From: NIOZ-UU13 sp964444135
GTDB lineage: Bacteria > Planctomycetota > Phycisphaerae > Sedimentisphaerales > Anaerobacaceae
Assembly: GCA_964444135.1 (NCBI GenBank)
Contig: CAYUFX010000116.1
Coordinates: forward strand, 1-14,332
DNA: 14,332 nucleotides
Direction of reading: 5' to 3'
Below are positions 7,144 to 14,236 of the stretch, piece after piece; the first letter of the stretch is position 1; the number at the start of each line of letters is the position of its first letter. The position numbers and the translations under genes were made by a program. A model generated the notes under the pieces. The model saw nothing but the letters and a program-made list of their open reading frames with translations, was not told the DNA's origin and did not search any database.

Positions 7144-8349
7144 ATGAATGGGCAAGGCAGGGACAACGAGAACAAAGCGGCACTTTCCATAGGAGCAAAA
7201 GACCCAAAAGAAATCCCACGCAGGACATTTCTCCAGGGCCTAAGTGCGATAGGGATGGGATCTATCTTCTTCTCTACAGGCCTCGCCAAGGAAGCAAAAG
7301 CCCAGTCTGTTTCCACTTACATCGATAGTCTGTCGACAAAACAGCTCAGAACTATGTACACAGAAATGTTAAAGATTCGCTTGTAGGAGACGAACATCGA
7401 AGACCTGGCACTTAAGGGGGGCTTCCGTGGTGTAGCCCACTTATATGTGGGAGAAGAGGCTATCGCTGTCGGTGTCTGTAGTGCCCTGAGGCGAGACGAC
7501 TATATAGCCAGTACTCACCGTGGCCACGGCCACCTGATTGCAAAAGGCGGTGATCTGAACCTGATGCTGGCCGAAATTACCCACAAGGCCACAGGGTACT
7601 GTAAAGGTTATGGTGGTTCCTTGCACATAACGGATATGGGTTTGGGAATTTTGGGTATGAACGGGATCGTGGGAGCTTCACATCTGTTCGGCGCTGGGGC
7701 CGCTTATGGAATCAAGGTCAAGGGAACTGACCAGGTGGTGGTAAGTTTTGGCGGAGATGGTTCCATACAGGGAAGCTTCTTCACCAGTGCCGCAAACAGC
7801 GCTGCCACCTATAAACTACCCTGGATTAGCATCATCGAAAACAACCAGTTCCAGATTTGGGTACGATGCTCAGATGTATACGGCATCGAGGAACTTGCCC
7901 GAAGGGCTGACGGTTATGGTATTGAGGGGCGAGTAGTGGATGGCAATGACGTGTTGGCCGTTTACGACGCGGCAAAGTACGCAGTGGAAAAGGCTCGTGC
8001 TGGAGGCTGACCAACTGTCATTGAGTGCAAAACTTACCGATGGTATGACCATTACGGATTTAGTGGTTCCAAAATCGGCAGGGACGGCGCTTTTGGTCTT
8101 GGCTATCGCTCCGACAGGGAACTAAGGGAGTGGATGGCCAAAGATCCCATACCACGATTCAGACGCTTCTTAGTGAACGAGAAAGTCCTCACCGAAGAGC
8201 GGGCCGATGAGATCGTGGCTGAAGTCACCAAAGCAGTTGAGGATGCTGCTGCATTTGCTAAGGTTCAGCCGGTTCCTAAACCTGAAGATGGCCTGTCGAA
8301 CGTTTTTCCGAAGGTGCCGTTCCTCTCCATAAAAACTGAAAAACAATAG
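7144..8349 (+). pseudogene. Tat-signal E1 alpha subunit (2-oxo acid dehydrogenase type), two in-frame stops
   Basis: One continuous frame of 401 codons encodes a pyruvate/acetoin-dehydrogenase-type E1 alpha, interrupted by TAG at 7384-7386 and TGA at 8008-8010 with no frameshift. The TAG falls between MLKIRL and ETNIEDLALKGGFRGVAHLY, and the TGA in ARAG-G-stop-PTVIECKTYRWY where a Gly (GGA) is normal. The thiamine-diphosphate motif GDGS (204-207) through ENN is intact. A preserved N-terminal extension carries a twin-arginine signal (PRRTFLQG, R26-R27, hydrophobic run, AKAQ), unusual for a normally cytosolic enzyme. AAGGAG precedes the ATG by about 6 nt. The intact frame indicates recent decay. 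Readthrough is unlikely because two different stops are present and the beta gene is truncated. Confidence 0.85.
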
Positions 8350-8361
8350 GAGGCAAAGACC

Positions 8362-8433
8362 ATGCCAAAGACTATGAGCTATGCAATTCTTGAAGCTATT
8401 CAAGGGGAAATGCAGTCCCTGTTTACTCTCTGA
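8362..8433 (+). pseudogene. 5' stub of E1 beta subunit gene
   Basis: AGGAGG at 8348-8353 overlaps the E1 alpha stop and precedes ATG 8362 by 8 nt. The first residues MPKTMSYAILEAIQGEMQ match the N-terminus of E1 beta subunits (MSYxxAIxEAIxxEMxRD), then similarity ends at about 8417 and the frame closes after 23 codons. The remaining roughly 300 codons are absent. The deletion lies about 75 nt before the inverted-repeat element at 8492. Confidence 0.7.
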
Positions 8434-8491
8434 CCGATGTGAAGTAACCTGCGGGCATTGAAAATGTTTACAAATTTCATGTTTTCTATGA

Positions 8492-8687
8492 CTCACTGTT
8501 GAGTTTCGCACTTTTTATTAGAAGAATCCCTTACGAAATAAAGACTTACAAATAATTTGGTTATTTATGCATGTTCGGTAAATCGCTCGAACATTACAAA
8601 AATAATTATATTGTCGTGAAATGGCTCATAAGCTTAAAATTACCCAATTTAACACAATTCAAAAAGTGCGAAAGTTAACTCACTGAG
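8492..8687. mobile_element. MITE-like element with terminal inverted repeats
   Basis: TTTCGCACTTTTT (8504-8516) is the exact reverse complement of AAAAAGTGCGAAA (8661-8673), and the match extends imperfectly outward (CTCACTG-TTGAG on the left, CTCAGTGAGTTAAC when the right end is read in reverse), giving about 25-nt ends of a 196-bp AT-rich element. An inner perfect inverted repeat, ATGTTCG (8571-8577) with CGAACAT (8588-8594), sits in the middle. It contains no open frame. No convincing target-site duplication is seen. Confidence 0.6.
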
Positions 8688-8910
8688 ACTACTGAATTTA
8701 TGAAATGAACATTTATGTCGAATTGGTGGATAACGGGTTGTTGGGTCGTTCCTTATCACTCCGGTTGTAGCCGTGAAGTCGCGAAAATGGGGCCGTTTTT
8801 ACGACATTTGTGCGAGGCTCAGTGCGCTTCTGATTGGCTTGTGGGGTTGGTTAAGGGGAATCCCCGAGAATCGGCGGTTACATTTTTATACTACGACGTG
8901 AAAAACACAC

Positions 8911-8938
8911 TTGTAAAGTGCTGTACGATAGCTATGAT
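8911..8938 (+). promoter_or_regulatory. Candidate sigma-70-type promoter for the oxidoreductase
   Basis: TTGTAA (8911-8916), a 16-nt spacer, then TATGAT (8933-8938) would start transcription near 8945, about 100 nt before ATG 9044. The -10 is one base off consensus, the -35 two. Found by eye only. Confidence 0.3.
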
Positions 8939-9043
8939 AGTGAATAGTGTGGCCTATACGATGTTTAGGCCGAAGGGAAATAGCAATTCCCGGAGCAAAT
9001 ATGCATTTGAAGTTGAAACCATTCAGTTAGGAGGAAAACCATT

Positions 9044-10435
9044 ATGAGCGACATTACTAACAAAAGCACGTCACGTCGTGAGTTTTTGAAGGACACCGGT
9101 CGGATCGCCGCTACCTCAGCTTTTATGGCGGCGGCCGTTCCACGTATGTACGCTGGGCAGAGCAACACTATCAAGGTGGCCTTGATAGGCTGCGGCGGCC
9201 GGGGCACCGGCGCAGCCTCGGACGCCCTGTCCGTAAATAATGGGCCGATCAAACTCGTCGCCATGGGCGACGTCTTCGAAAATCGCCTTAACAGCAGTTA
9301 CGGGAATTTGAAGAAAATTCACGCCAACCAGGTGGATGTACCCAGGGATCGCCGGTTCGTGGGCTTCGACGCTTACAAACACGCGATGGATTGTCTGAGT
9401 CCGGGCGATGTCGCGATTTTTGCAACGCCTCCGGCGTTCCGCTGGGTGCATTTCACCTACGCAATCAAGAAAGGCCTTAATGTTTTTATGGAAAAGCCTG
9501 TCACCGTGGACGGCCCGACCAGTCGGCGGATGTTCAAGCTCGCCGAAGAGGCAACAGCGAAGAACCTCAAAGTAGGAGTGGGATTGATGTCCCGTCACAG
9601 CCGGGCGTTCGAGGCGCTGTTTCAACGCATCCAGGACGGCGAAATCGGCGAAATCATTTTGCAACGCGGCTACCGGATGCATGGGCCTATCGGATTCTTC
9701 TCCTCGCTGCCCAAGCCACCCGGTATCAGCGAACTACTTTACCAGGTGCAGCGCTTCCACAGTTTCATCTGGGCCAGCGGCGGGAACTTCAGCGACTTTT
9801 ACATCCACATCATCGATCATCTATGCTGGATGAAGAACGCCTGGCCGATTAAGGCCCAGGCCTTGGGCGGTCGCCATTATCGTCAGAGTCCCGAAGGCAT
9901 CACTTATGTGGACCAGAATTTCGATACGTATTCGGTGGAATACACGTACGCCGACGGCAGCAAATTCATCATGGATGGACGCTGCATTATGGGTTGCAAC
10001 GATATCTACTCCAGCTATGCTCACGGCAGCAAAGGCATAGCAATCGTCTCAAAGAGCGGTGATTATGGAATGCCCTCCAGCACTTACAAGGGCCAGAATC
10101 CGACTCGCTCAAACTTGGTCTGGGAATCTAAAGTCAGCCGGGACGAGGCGAATCCATATCAAAACGAATGGAACGACCTGATGGATGCCATTCGCAACGA
10201 CAAGCCCTACAATGAAACCGAGCGTGGCGTCCGGGCCAGCCTCGTGACGAGCCTGGGTCGTATGGCCGCGCATACCGGCCAGGAAATCACCTACGACGAG
10301 ATCCTAAACTGCGACCACGAGATGGCGCCTGACCTGGACAAGTTGACGATGGATTCTCCTGCGCCCCTGCAGGCCGGGCCCGATGGAAAATATCCCGTTC
10401 CTCAGCCGGGTATCACTAAACAGCGGGAATACTGA
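9044..10435 (+). CDS. Tat-exported Gfo/Idh/MocA-family oxidoreductase
   Basis: A 463-residue NAD(P)-dependent dehydrogenase of the Gfo/Idh/MocA family with a twin-arginine signal (STSRREFLK, then IAATSAFMAAAVPRMYAG), so probably periplasmic or envelope-associated. The Rossmann dinucleotide loop is VALIGCGGRGTG at about 45-56, the EKPVTVDG motif is at 150-157 (Lys of EKP is the usual catalytic/cofactor residue), and GGNFSDFYIHIIDH at about 246-259 carries the conserved Asp/His of the active site. Such Tat-tagged members are abundant in Planctomycetota, generally tied to sugar or polyol oxidation or isomerisation; the substrate is not predictable. AGGAGG lies 9 nt before the ATG. Monocistronic; no obvious terminator follows, only the nested repeat. 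Confidence 0.92.
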   Translation: MSDITNKSTSRREFLKDTGRIAATSAFMAAAVPRMYAGQSNTIKVALIGCGGRGTGAASDALSVNNGPIKLVAMGDVFENRLNSSYGNLKKIHANQVDVPRDRRFVGFDAYKHAMDCLSPGDVAIFATPPAFRWVHFTYAIKKGLNVFMEKPVTVDGPTSRRMFKLAEEATAKNLKVGVGLMSRHSRAFEALFQRIQDGEIGEIILQRGYRMHGPIGFFSSLPKPPGISELLYQVQRFHSFIWASGGNFSDFYIHIIDHLCWMKNAWPIKAQALGGRHYRQSPEGITYVDQNFDTYSVEYTYADGSKFIMDGRCIMGCNDIYSSYAHGSKGIAIVSKSGDYGMPSSTYKGQNPTRSNLVWESKVSRDEANPYQNEWNDLMDAIRNDKPYNETERGVRASLVTSLGRMAAHTGQEITYDEILNCDHEMAPDLDKLTMDSPAPLQAGPDGKYPVPQPGITKQREY

Positions 10436-10494
10436 GGCCTCGTTGCGCGTTGCCGATTTATCCTAATGTTCTGTCAAGGCTAAAATGATGGATT

Positions 10495-10571
10495 GTCATT
10501 ACCGCGAAATCCGTCCTGAGCAAAGCCTGCTCTGAGCGCAGTCGAATGAATCGAAGGAGCGGGAATCCAGA
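10495..10571 (+). repeat. CATTCCCGC...GCGGGAATCCAG palindromic repeat, interrupted
   Basis: GTCATTACCGCGAAA (10495-10509) and GCGGGAATCCAG (10559-10570) are the two arms of the common GTCATTCCYGCGAAGGCRGGAATCCAG repeat whose other copy is at 11935-11961. Here the 4-nt loop is replaced by about 50 nt, which is the 47-nt dispersed repeat. Confidence 0.65.
10514..10560 (+). repeat. Dispersed 47-nt repeat, copy C
   Basis: TCCTGAGCAAAGCCTG through ATCGAAGGAGC, almost the same as 3984-4030. It lies inside the loop of the palindromic repeat at 10495-10571. Confidence 0.7.
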
Positions 10572-10648
10572 CTTATTGATGGTACTGGATTCTGCATCGA
10601 GTGTGGACTAATAACTTATCAAAGCATGTGTGAGGGACAGTTGGCCTG

Positions 10649-10937
10649 TTATCGATAAATCCTCACCTTCGGTAGCGCCTTCTGCAATTCCGCCGCCTCC
10701 TCATCGCTTACCCTCGTGCGGGAAAGGTCAAGCACTTGCAAGCTCGTAAGGGCCGTTAGAGGTTCAAGGTCGCTCACCTCCGTGTTCCAAAGGTAGAGCC
10801 TCTGTAAACTTGTAAGGCTCTTTAGACTTTCAAGGCTGCGTACTTTCGTGGCGGGGAGCCAAAGCATTTTCAGCTTTGCAAGGGCCAGCAGAGGTTCAAG
10901 GTTGGTTTCCGCAACAGATACTATTTAGCAGGTCAAT
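10649..10937 (-). pseudogene. 5'-truncated leucine-rich-repeat protein
   Basis: Reading leftwards, the frame is open from just after a TAA at about 10935-10937 to the TAA at 10649. It encodes about four 22-residue bacterial LRR units: TNLEPLLALAKLKMLWLPAT, SLESLKSLTSLQRLYLWNTE, DLEPLTALTSLQVLDLSRTR, then the C-terminal cap SDEEAAELQKALPKVRIYR. The first unit lies upstream of the only ATG (10867), so that ATG is internal and the true N-terminus is gone. No ribosome site precedes either position. The remaining C-terminus is intact, pointing to a deletion of the 5' part of a longer LRR gene. The parent was probably a surface or scaffold protein; its function is unknown. Confidence 0.6.
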
Positions 10938-11038
10938 TTCAAGTAGTGGGCATGCAGCGCATAGCCATGCAAGAAAAGGCTTTGGGGATGGTAAAAGGTA
11001 ATGAGGGATATATAGTAATAATCGTATGAGTAATCAAC

Positions 11039-11791
11039 TTAATCGCTGGGTTCGTAGCCGAGCTCCCCCCAGGCCGCTTTCTGGACCGCGTGCAAATCCG
11101 GGTTTCCCGGCTGTACACTATCGCCTGCCTGAGGGTTTGTCATTTTAGCAAGATGTACTGTGCGTGGGTCTCTCCATTTCCAGTAGTCGCTATGTCCGTC
11201 GGCGAATGAGAAATTTGTACCGTCCCCGTGCCGAACCGTCGGCTGGTCCCACCAGCTTTCCTGGTCGTAGAACACGGTCCAACTGTCGGGCGATATCTTG
11301 CCTTCGTCAATAAACACGAACCGCTCTGGCGGCCTGCGGATCTGACTTAACCGCTTGATCATCAAATCCTTGGTTCCTGGTATGCTTGTCGCGCCATTCA
11401 TCGCATCAACGATCGCGTATGTCAGCACCTCTCCGCGGATCCCCGTGGGACATTTGAAAATATCGACATCATTACAGTATTCGTAGAGGATCCCGTCTTT
11501 GAGGTGTTCGCGCAGCTCTTCAGCGGTTCCGTCAACCTGCCAACGCGCGCCGATCCAGGCCGGCTCGCCCGGTCGTGAGAAGAAAGTGCTTGCGTTAACG
11601 ATCTTATCATCATTCTCATACGCGTACAATATCCACGCAAGGGTCAATTGCTTGACATTGCTCAAGCACGTGGCACGCTGTCCCTGCTCTCTGGCTCTAT
11701 GTAGTGTCGGTATCAATATCGCCATGAGAATGGCAATGATCGCTATAACGACCAACAGTTCGATGAGCGTGAAACCTTTTCGCTCAACCAT
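11039..11791 (-). CDS. Prepilin-like type II secretion family protein, H-X9-DG type
   Basis: A 250-residue protein with a class III (type IV pilin-like) signal: MVERKG cleaved before FTLIELLVVIAIIAILMAILIP, Phe7 N-methylated, Glu11 at +5. The C-terminal part has the planctomycete-typical H-X9-DG motif: H188, then D198-G199 in RHGDGTNFSFADGH. AAGGAGG lies about 7 nt upstream of ATG 11791. These pseudopilin-like proteins occur in many copies in Planctomycetota and are thought to be inserted in the inner membrane and processed by prepilin peptidase; the role of individual copies is unknown. It stands alone here; no secretion machinery genes are near. Residues 60-180 are a variable region without other recognisable motifs. 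Confidence 0.88.
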   Translation of the reverse strand: MVERKGFTLIELLVVIAIIAILMAILIPTLHRAREQGQRATCLSNVKQLTLAWILYAYENDDKIVNASTFFSRPGEPAWIGARWQVDGTAEELREHLKDGILYEYCNDVDIFKCPTGIRGEVLTYAIVDAMNGATSIPGTKDLMIKRLSQIRRPPERFVFIDEGKISPDSWTVFYDQESWWDQPTVRHGDGTNFSFADGHSDYWKWRDPRTVHLAKMTNPQAGDSVQPGNPDLHAVQKAAWGELGYEPSD

Positions 11792-12227
11792 GTCTCGCCT
11801 CCTTCACCTATGGCAAAAAACACCTTTCTTATTTAGCGGCGACTCGCCATTTAGTGTTCATGCTCTCATTCTGCCCGCCGGATAACCGGCAAGGCATACC
11901 AATTCTATTTATTGATTGCCGATTACCTGACTCTGTCATTCCTGCGAAGGCAGGAATCCAGTCTCTCTATGTGTATTATATGCAATTCTTTCGTCAATTT
12001 TTAACTGTAATTGGTAGCAGCTATATCATTATACACCTTCCGAGCTACAGAACCAACAAGAATCAGGCAGTGAATCACCTCCGCAGCCTTTCATTATTTC
12101 CGTAACCACCTGTAGTGCTTTGGGACTTCAGTGCATCGGTCTTTTTCTGATGGGGCCATAACCACCCCATCCCGACCCATGACGGCCGGTCCTCAATTTG
12201 TTGGAAGCCTCACAACCATAGCCCTTA
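11792..12227. other. Intergenic region with palindromes
   Basis: No gene supported. It holds a GCCGG-ATAA-CCGGC hairpin (11877-11890), the palindromic repeat at 11935-11961 and a hairpin GATGGGG/CCCCATC (12149-12171) about 57 nt beyond the lipoprotein stop. That last hairpin lacks a U tract on the minus strand, so it is at best a weak or factor-dependent end. The rest shows no structure I recognise. Confidence 0.45.
11935..11961 (+). repeat. GTCATTCCTGCGAAGGCAGGAATCCAG palindromic repeat
   Basis: ATTCCTGC (11938-11945) and GCAGGAAT (11950-11957) form a perfect 8-bp stem with loop GAAG. This is an intact copy of the very widespread 'CATTCCCGCGAAAGCGGGAATCCAG' family of bacterial dispersed palindromes, and the reference for the interrupted copy at 10495-10571. 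Confidence 0.75.
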
Positions 12228-13055
12228 TCAGTTCCTCGTATCTTCGTCATCCGACAGTAATTCAAACACCGCAAAAACCGGACAGTGGTCCGATGCGACT
12301 TTCTCATCTATGACCCGTGTCTCTAATATCCTCCATCGACGTTCTGGTTTGTACATGATATAGTCGATTTTCCGACTGGGCCCGATAGAAGGAAATGTCG
12401 GCTTTGGATCAGATTGGCTGACATAGGACCATTCCTGGCAAAGAAGATTGATCGGACCGCTTCCTGGAACGGCGTTGAGATCGCCGGCCAAGATGGCTGG
12501 TAGAGTACAATCCTGATATAAGTCTATGATTCGGCTTGCCTGCATCATCCGGTTCTTTTGGTCTCGCAGATGGTCTAAATGCGTGCCCACAAAGACTATT
12601 CTTTCCCCGGTCGGCAGTTCAACGTGGACTTCCAGTGCTGTTCGTGGTTCTGCTTCCGGGGCGTGCGGAAGCGGATTGTTCTTTATCTTGACAACAGGAT
12701 GGCGGCAGAGAACGGCTTCTCCGTACTGGCCTCCGGCATAATCCATTGCTTTTCCAAAAATTCCCCGCATTCCGGTACGTTGGCTTAGCTCGGTCGTCAG
12801 GTCGATTCCTTTGACACGCGTCGTTTTGTTGTCCACTTCCTGGAGCGCAACGAGATCGGTTTCGAGTGAATTTATTATCCTGGCAACAGCATCCAAATTT
12901 GAATTGCCGTTGGCATCCTCCCCGTGATAGATGTTGTAGGTCAGGACTGCAACCCTGGTAGGCGATCTCAGTTTAACGCTGGCACAACCTCCAGCACATA
13001 CGCTGAAAATCAATAGGATTAGCACGATTTTTGACGCGATCGACAAAGTCTTCAT
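12228..13055 (-). CDS. Endonuclease/exonuclease/phosphatase-fold lipoprotein
   Basis: A 275-residue protein of the EEP (DNase I/exonuclease III/sphingomyelinase) superfamily. Numbered from ATG 13055: signal peptide with AGGC lipobox, Cys24; TYN41; LQE73 (metal-binding Glu); THLDH with H159; GDLN with D192 and N194; IDY with D231; SDH with D256-H257. All catalytic positions are present, so it should be an active Mg-dependent phosphodiesterase or phosphatase facing the periplasm or outer surface. The open frame reaches a GTG at 13070, but GAGGT 8 nt before ATG 13055 makes ATG the better start. Substrate unknown: extracellular nucleic acid, phospholipid and phosphosugar are all possible. Apparently monocistronic. 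Confidence 0.87.
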   Translation of the reverse strand: MKTLSIASKIVLILLIFSVCAGGCASVKLRSPTRVAVLTYNIYHGEDANGNSNLDAVARIINSLETDLVALQEVDNKTTRVKGIDLTTELSQRTGMRGIFGKAMDYAGGQYGEAVLCRHPVVKIKNNPLPHAPEAEPRTALEVHVELPTGERIVFVGTHLDHLRDQKNRMMQASRIIDLYQDCTLPAILAGDLNAVPGSGPINLLCQEWSYVSQSDPKPTFPSIGPSRKIDYIMYKPERRWRILETRVIDEKVASDHCPVFAVFELLSDDEDTRN

Positions 13056-13139
13056 ATTGTATGACCTCACGTTGTCCTCGTATGCTAAATATTAAAACTG
13101 TCTACATAGCTGCCCAGGCAATTCACATGCTGAACTACT

Positions 13140-13232
13140 TTACTCATTATCACCTTTAATTTCAACAGTGGCTTCTTCCAGTTGATATGATTCCACCTCA
13201 AACCGATCCGTGACCTTGTTCGATGGAAACAT
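13140..13232 (-). CDS. Possible small ORF, 30 residues, acidic
   Basis: ATG 13232 opens a 30-residue frame ending TAA at 13140, with peptide MFPSNKVTDRFEVESYQLEE then ATVEIKGDNE. Composition is protein-like (charged, alternating) although the frame is short. AAGGAG (13246-13251) lies 13 nt upstream, further than usual. A TAG directly precedes the ATG in frame, so it cannot extend. It lies 84 nt upstream of the EEP lipoprotein on the same strand. Either a small gene or the 3' remnant of a larger one; no family is recognised. Confidence 0.25.
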   Translation of the reverse strand: MFPSNKVTDRFEVESYQLEEATVEIKGDNE

Positions 13233-13698
13233 CTATGTGATTAATCTCCTTATTTTGTTGTCTGGCAAATGAGAAACGCCATCATTAAGATCGCAGATAC
13301 AAAATAGCTATTGAACATCGATTTCATTCATCTTGGTTCTTATGCAAAGATTTGAACTCGGACACCTATGAAGCGGTTTGTTTCTTTGATAGTCATTACA
13401 TAATTGACCGCGCATTAAAAAAATCATTCGGATGACTATTTACGTTTTACTTCACAGTATAGAGATAGTCAAGAGCCAACGCTTACTGCTCATCTGCAGA
13501 TAGGACACCAGATAGCGAATTTTGAAGGCAGACTTGTAGAACGACAACAAAGAGAATCATGGCCAGTTAATATTCACAGTAATGGCAGTCCATGTGCCTT
13601 GTGGAAAAGGTTTTAAAACTCCTTGCTGGATAAGTTTACTGCCAAAAGAATTTAAGTATAATGTTGTTCTAAGCTCTGTGTTCTCTGTGGCTAAATAT
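13233..13698. other. Gene-free AT-rich region
   Basis: No convincing coding frame on either strand. The frame at 13582-13989 (+) mostly lies opposite the aspartic protease and has no protein signature. A CTCTGTGTTCTCTGTGGCTA tract at about 13674-13693 resembles the short 'CTCTGTG...CTCTGTGGC' repeats dispersed in many environmental genomes. Confidence 0.4.
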
Positions 13699-13745
13699 GC
13701 GCAAAGGAAAAGGCCGAGCGCTTTAACACGCGGCCCTCATAAATC
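13699..13745 (-). terminator. Terminator of the aspartic protease gene
   Basis: On the minus strand GGCCG (13735-13731 side) pairs with CGGCC (13716-13712 side), followed by TTTTCCTTTGCGC, about 37 nt after the protease stop. The 10-nt lead-in GATTTATGAG and the tail are shared with the 5S terminator at 14189-14236, while the stem sequence differs but still pairs. Confidence 0.6.
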
Positions 13746-13781
13746 TCGAATATCTGGCTTTAGACGGACTCGCCCATACTT

Positions 13782-14144
13782 TTATTTCAACGGTATCGCT
13801 GGCAATCTCTTCAAGGTTTTGTTGTCGGGATCAATGATAATCCCCACTGACTCAAGGGCTGTGACACCGAGAATCGGCTCTGCATCGGGCAGACCAAAAA
13901 TTACCCGGCCTGCCGTGGTTTCACCCATAAATTCAATTCGCGCCAGCCCATACGGGTATTCCTTGACCGTGCCGTCGGCAAGCTCATAGGACATCCTGCC
14001 TTCCTTCTTTACGCCAATCTTCTCAAGCTCAGCCCCGGGCACTAACGAATCCGTTGCGCCCGTGTCCACAAGGAAGACAGCCTCGTAGGATCTCCGTCTG
14101 TTGCTGAATGCCGATATTTTCGTTGTTACCTTTGTTAAGCCCAT
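13782..14144 (-). CDS. Retropepsin-like (clan AA) aspartic protease
   Basis: A 120-residue protein from ATG 14144. FLVDTGATDSLVP carries the catalytic D-T-G; ILGVTALESVGIIIDPDNKTL is the C-terminal pattern of the AF_0612-like clan AA family, which works as a homodimer with one Asp per subunit. The open frame reaches an ATG at 14159, but MGLTKVT is the family-like N-terminus and a promoter (TTGACA, 17 nt, TATACT) ends 6 nt before ATG 14144, so the mRNA is probably leaderless and the longer start would lie within the promoter. No signal peptide, so cytoplasmic. It is placed between the 5S terminator and a matching terminator. Its substrate is unknown; such genes are sometimes next to toxin-antitoxin-like pairs, but no partner is visible. 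Confidence 0.8.
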   Translation of the reverse strand: MGLTKVTTKISAFSNRRRSYEAVFLVDTGATDSLVPGAELEKIGVKKEGRMSYELADGTVKEYPYGLARIEFMGETTAGRVIFGLPDAEPILGVTALESVGIIIDPDNKTLKRLPAIPLK

Positions 14145-14150
14145 ATAAAT

Positions 14151-14179
14151 AGTATACATCCCGTGTTAATCTGTGTCAA
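14151..14179 (-). promoter_or_regulatory. Near-consensus sigma-70 promoter, leaderless start
   Basis: On the minus strand TTGACA (14179-14174), exactly 17 nt, TATACT (14156-14151), then ATTTAT and ATG 14144. The -35 is perfect and the -10 is one base from TATAAT. Transcription would begin at about the A of the ATG. The -35 and spacer include a GACACAGATTAACACGG tract that looks like a dispersed repeat. Confidence 0.7.
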
Positions 14180-14188
14180 ACAAAATTC

Positions 14189-14236
14189 GCGCAAAAGGAA
14201 AGCCCCAATGATTCTCACCATAGGGGCTCATAAATC
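14189..14236 (-). terminator. Rho-independent terminator of the 5S rRNA/rRNA operon
   Basis: On the minus strand AGCCCC (14228-14223) pairs with GGGGCT (14206-14201), with further pairing inside the loop (ATGGT with ATCAT, including a G-U), followed by TTCCTTTTGCGC. It begins directly after the 5S 3' end. Confidence 0.75.

Larger units (their letters stand above)
8434..9043. other. Gene-poor region between E1 relic and oxidoreductase
   Basis: Contains the MITE-like element 8492-8687 and then about 350 nt upstream of the oxidoreductase. An open frame at 8715-9047 (110 codons) has Cys/Trp-rich, unfamiliar composition and overlaps the promoter and ribosome site of the next gene, so it is not called. 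A GGGGAATCCCC palindrome lies near 8858-8868. Confidence 0.4.

Noticed and set aside
7384..8010. Stop-codon recoding (TAG/TGA read as sense) in the E1 alpha gene
   Set aside because: Two different stops at unrelated residues, truncated partner gene, and intact neighbours that use TGA and TAG as normal stops; decay is simpler.
8715..9047. 110-codon open frame just upstream of the oxidoreductase
   Set aside because: Unfamiliar Cys/Trp-rich composition, no ribosome site, and it runs over the ribosome site and start of the next gene; no support beyond being open.
9116..9682. 188-codon minus-strand frame
   Set aside because: Entirely antisense to the well-supported Gfo/Idh/MocA gene; a GC-codon shadow.
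12149..12171. Hairpin as an intrinsic terminator for the EEP lipoprotein
   Set aside because: A good 7-bp stem, but on the gene's strand it is followed by an A-rich, not U-rich, tract.
13340..13372. tRNA-like T-arm (GAGTTCAAATC on the minus strand)
   Set aside because: The T-stem does not pair and no acceptor, anticodon or D arm can be built around it.
13582..13989. 135-codon plus-strand frame
   Set aside because: Much of it lies antisense to the aspartic protease, whose catalytic motif is clear; the rest crosses a terminator hairpin.
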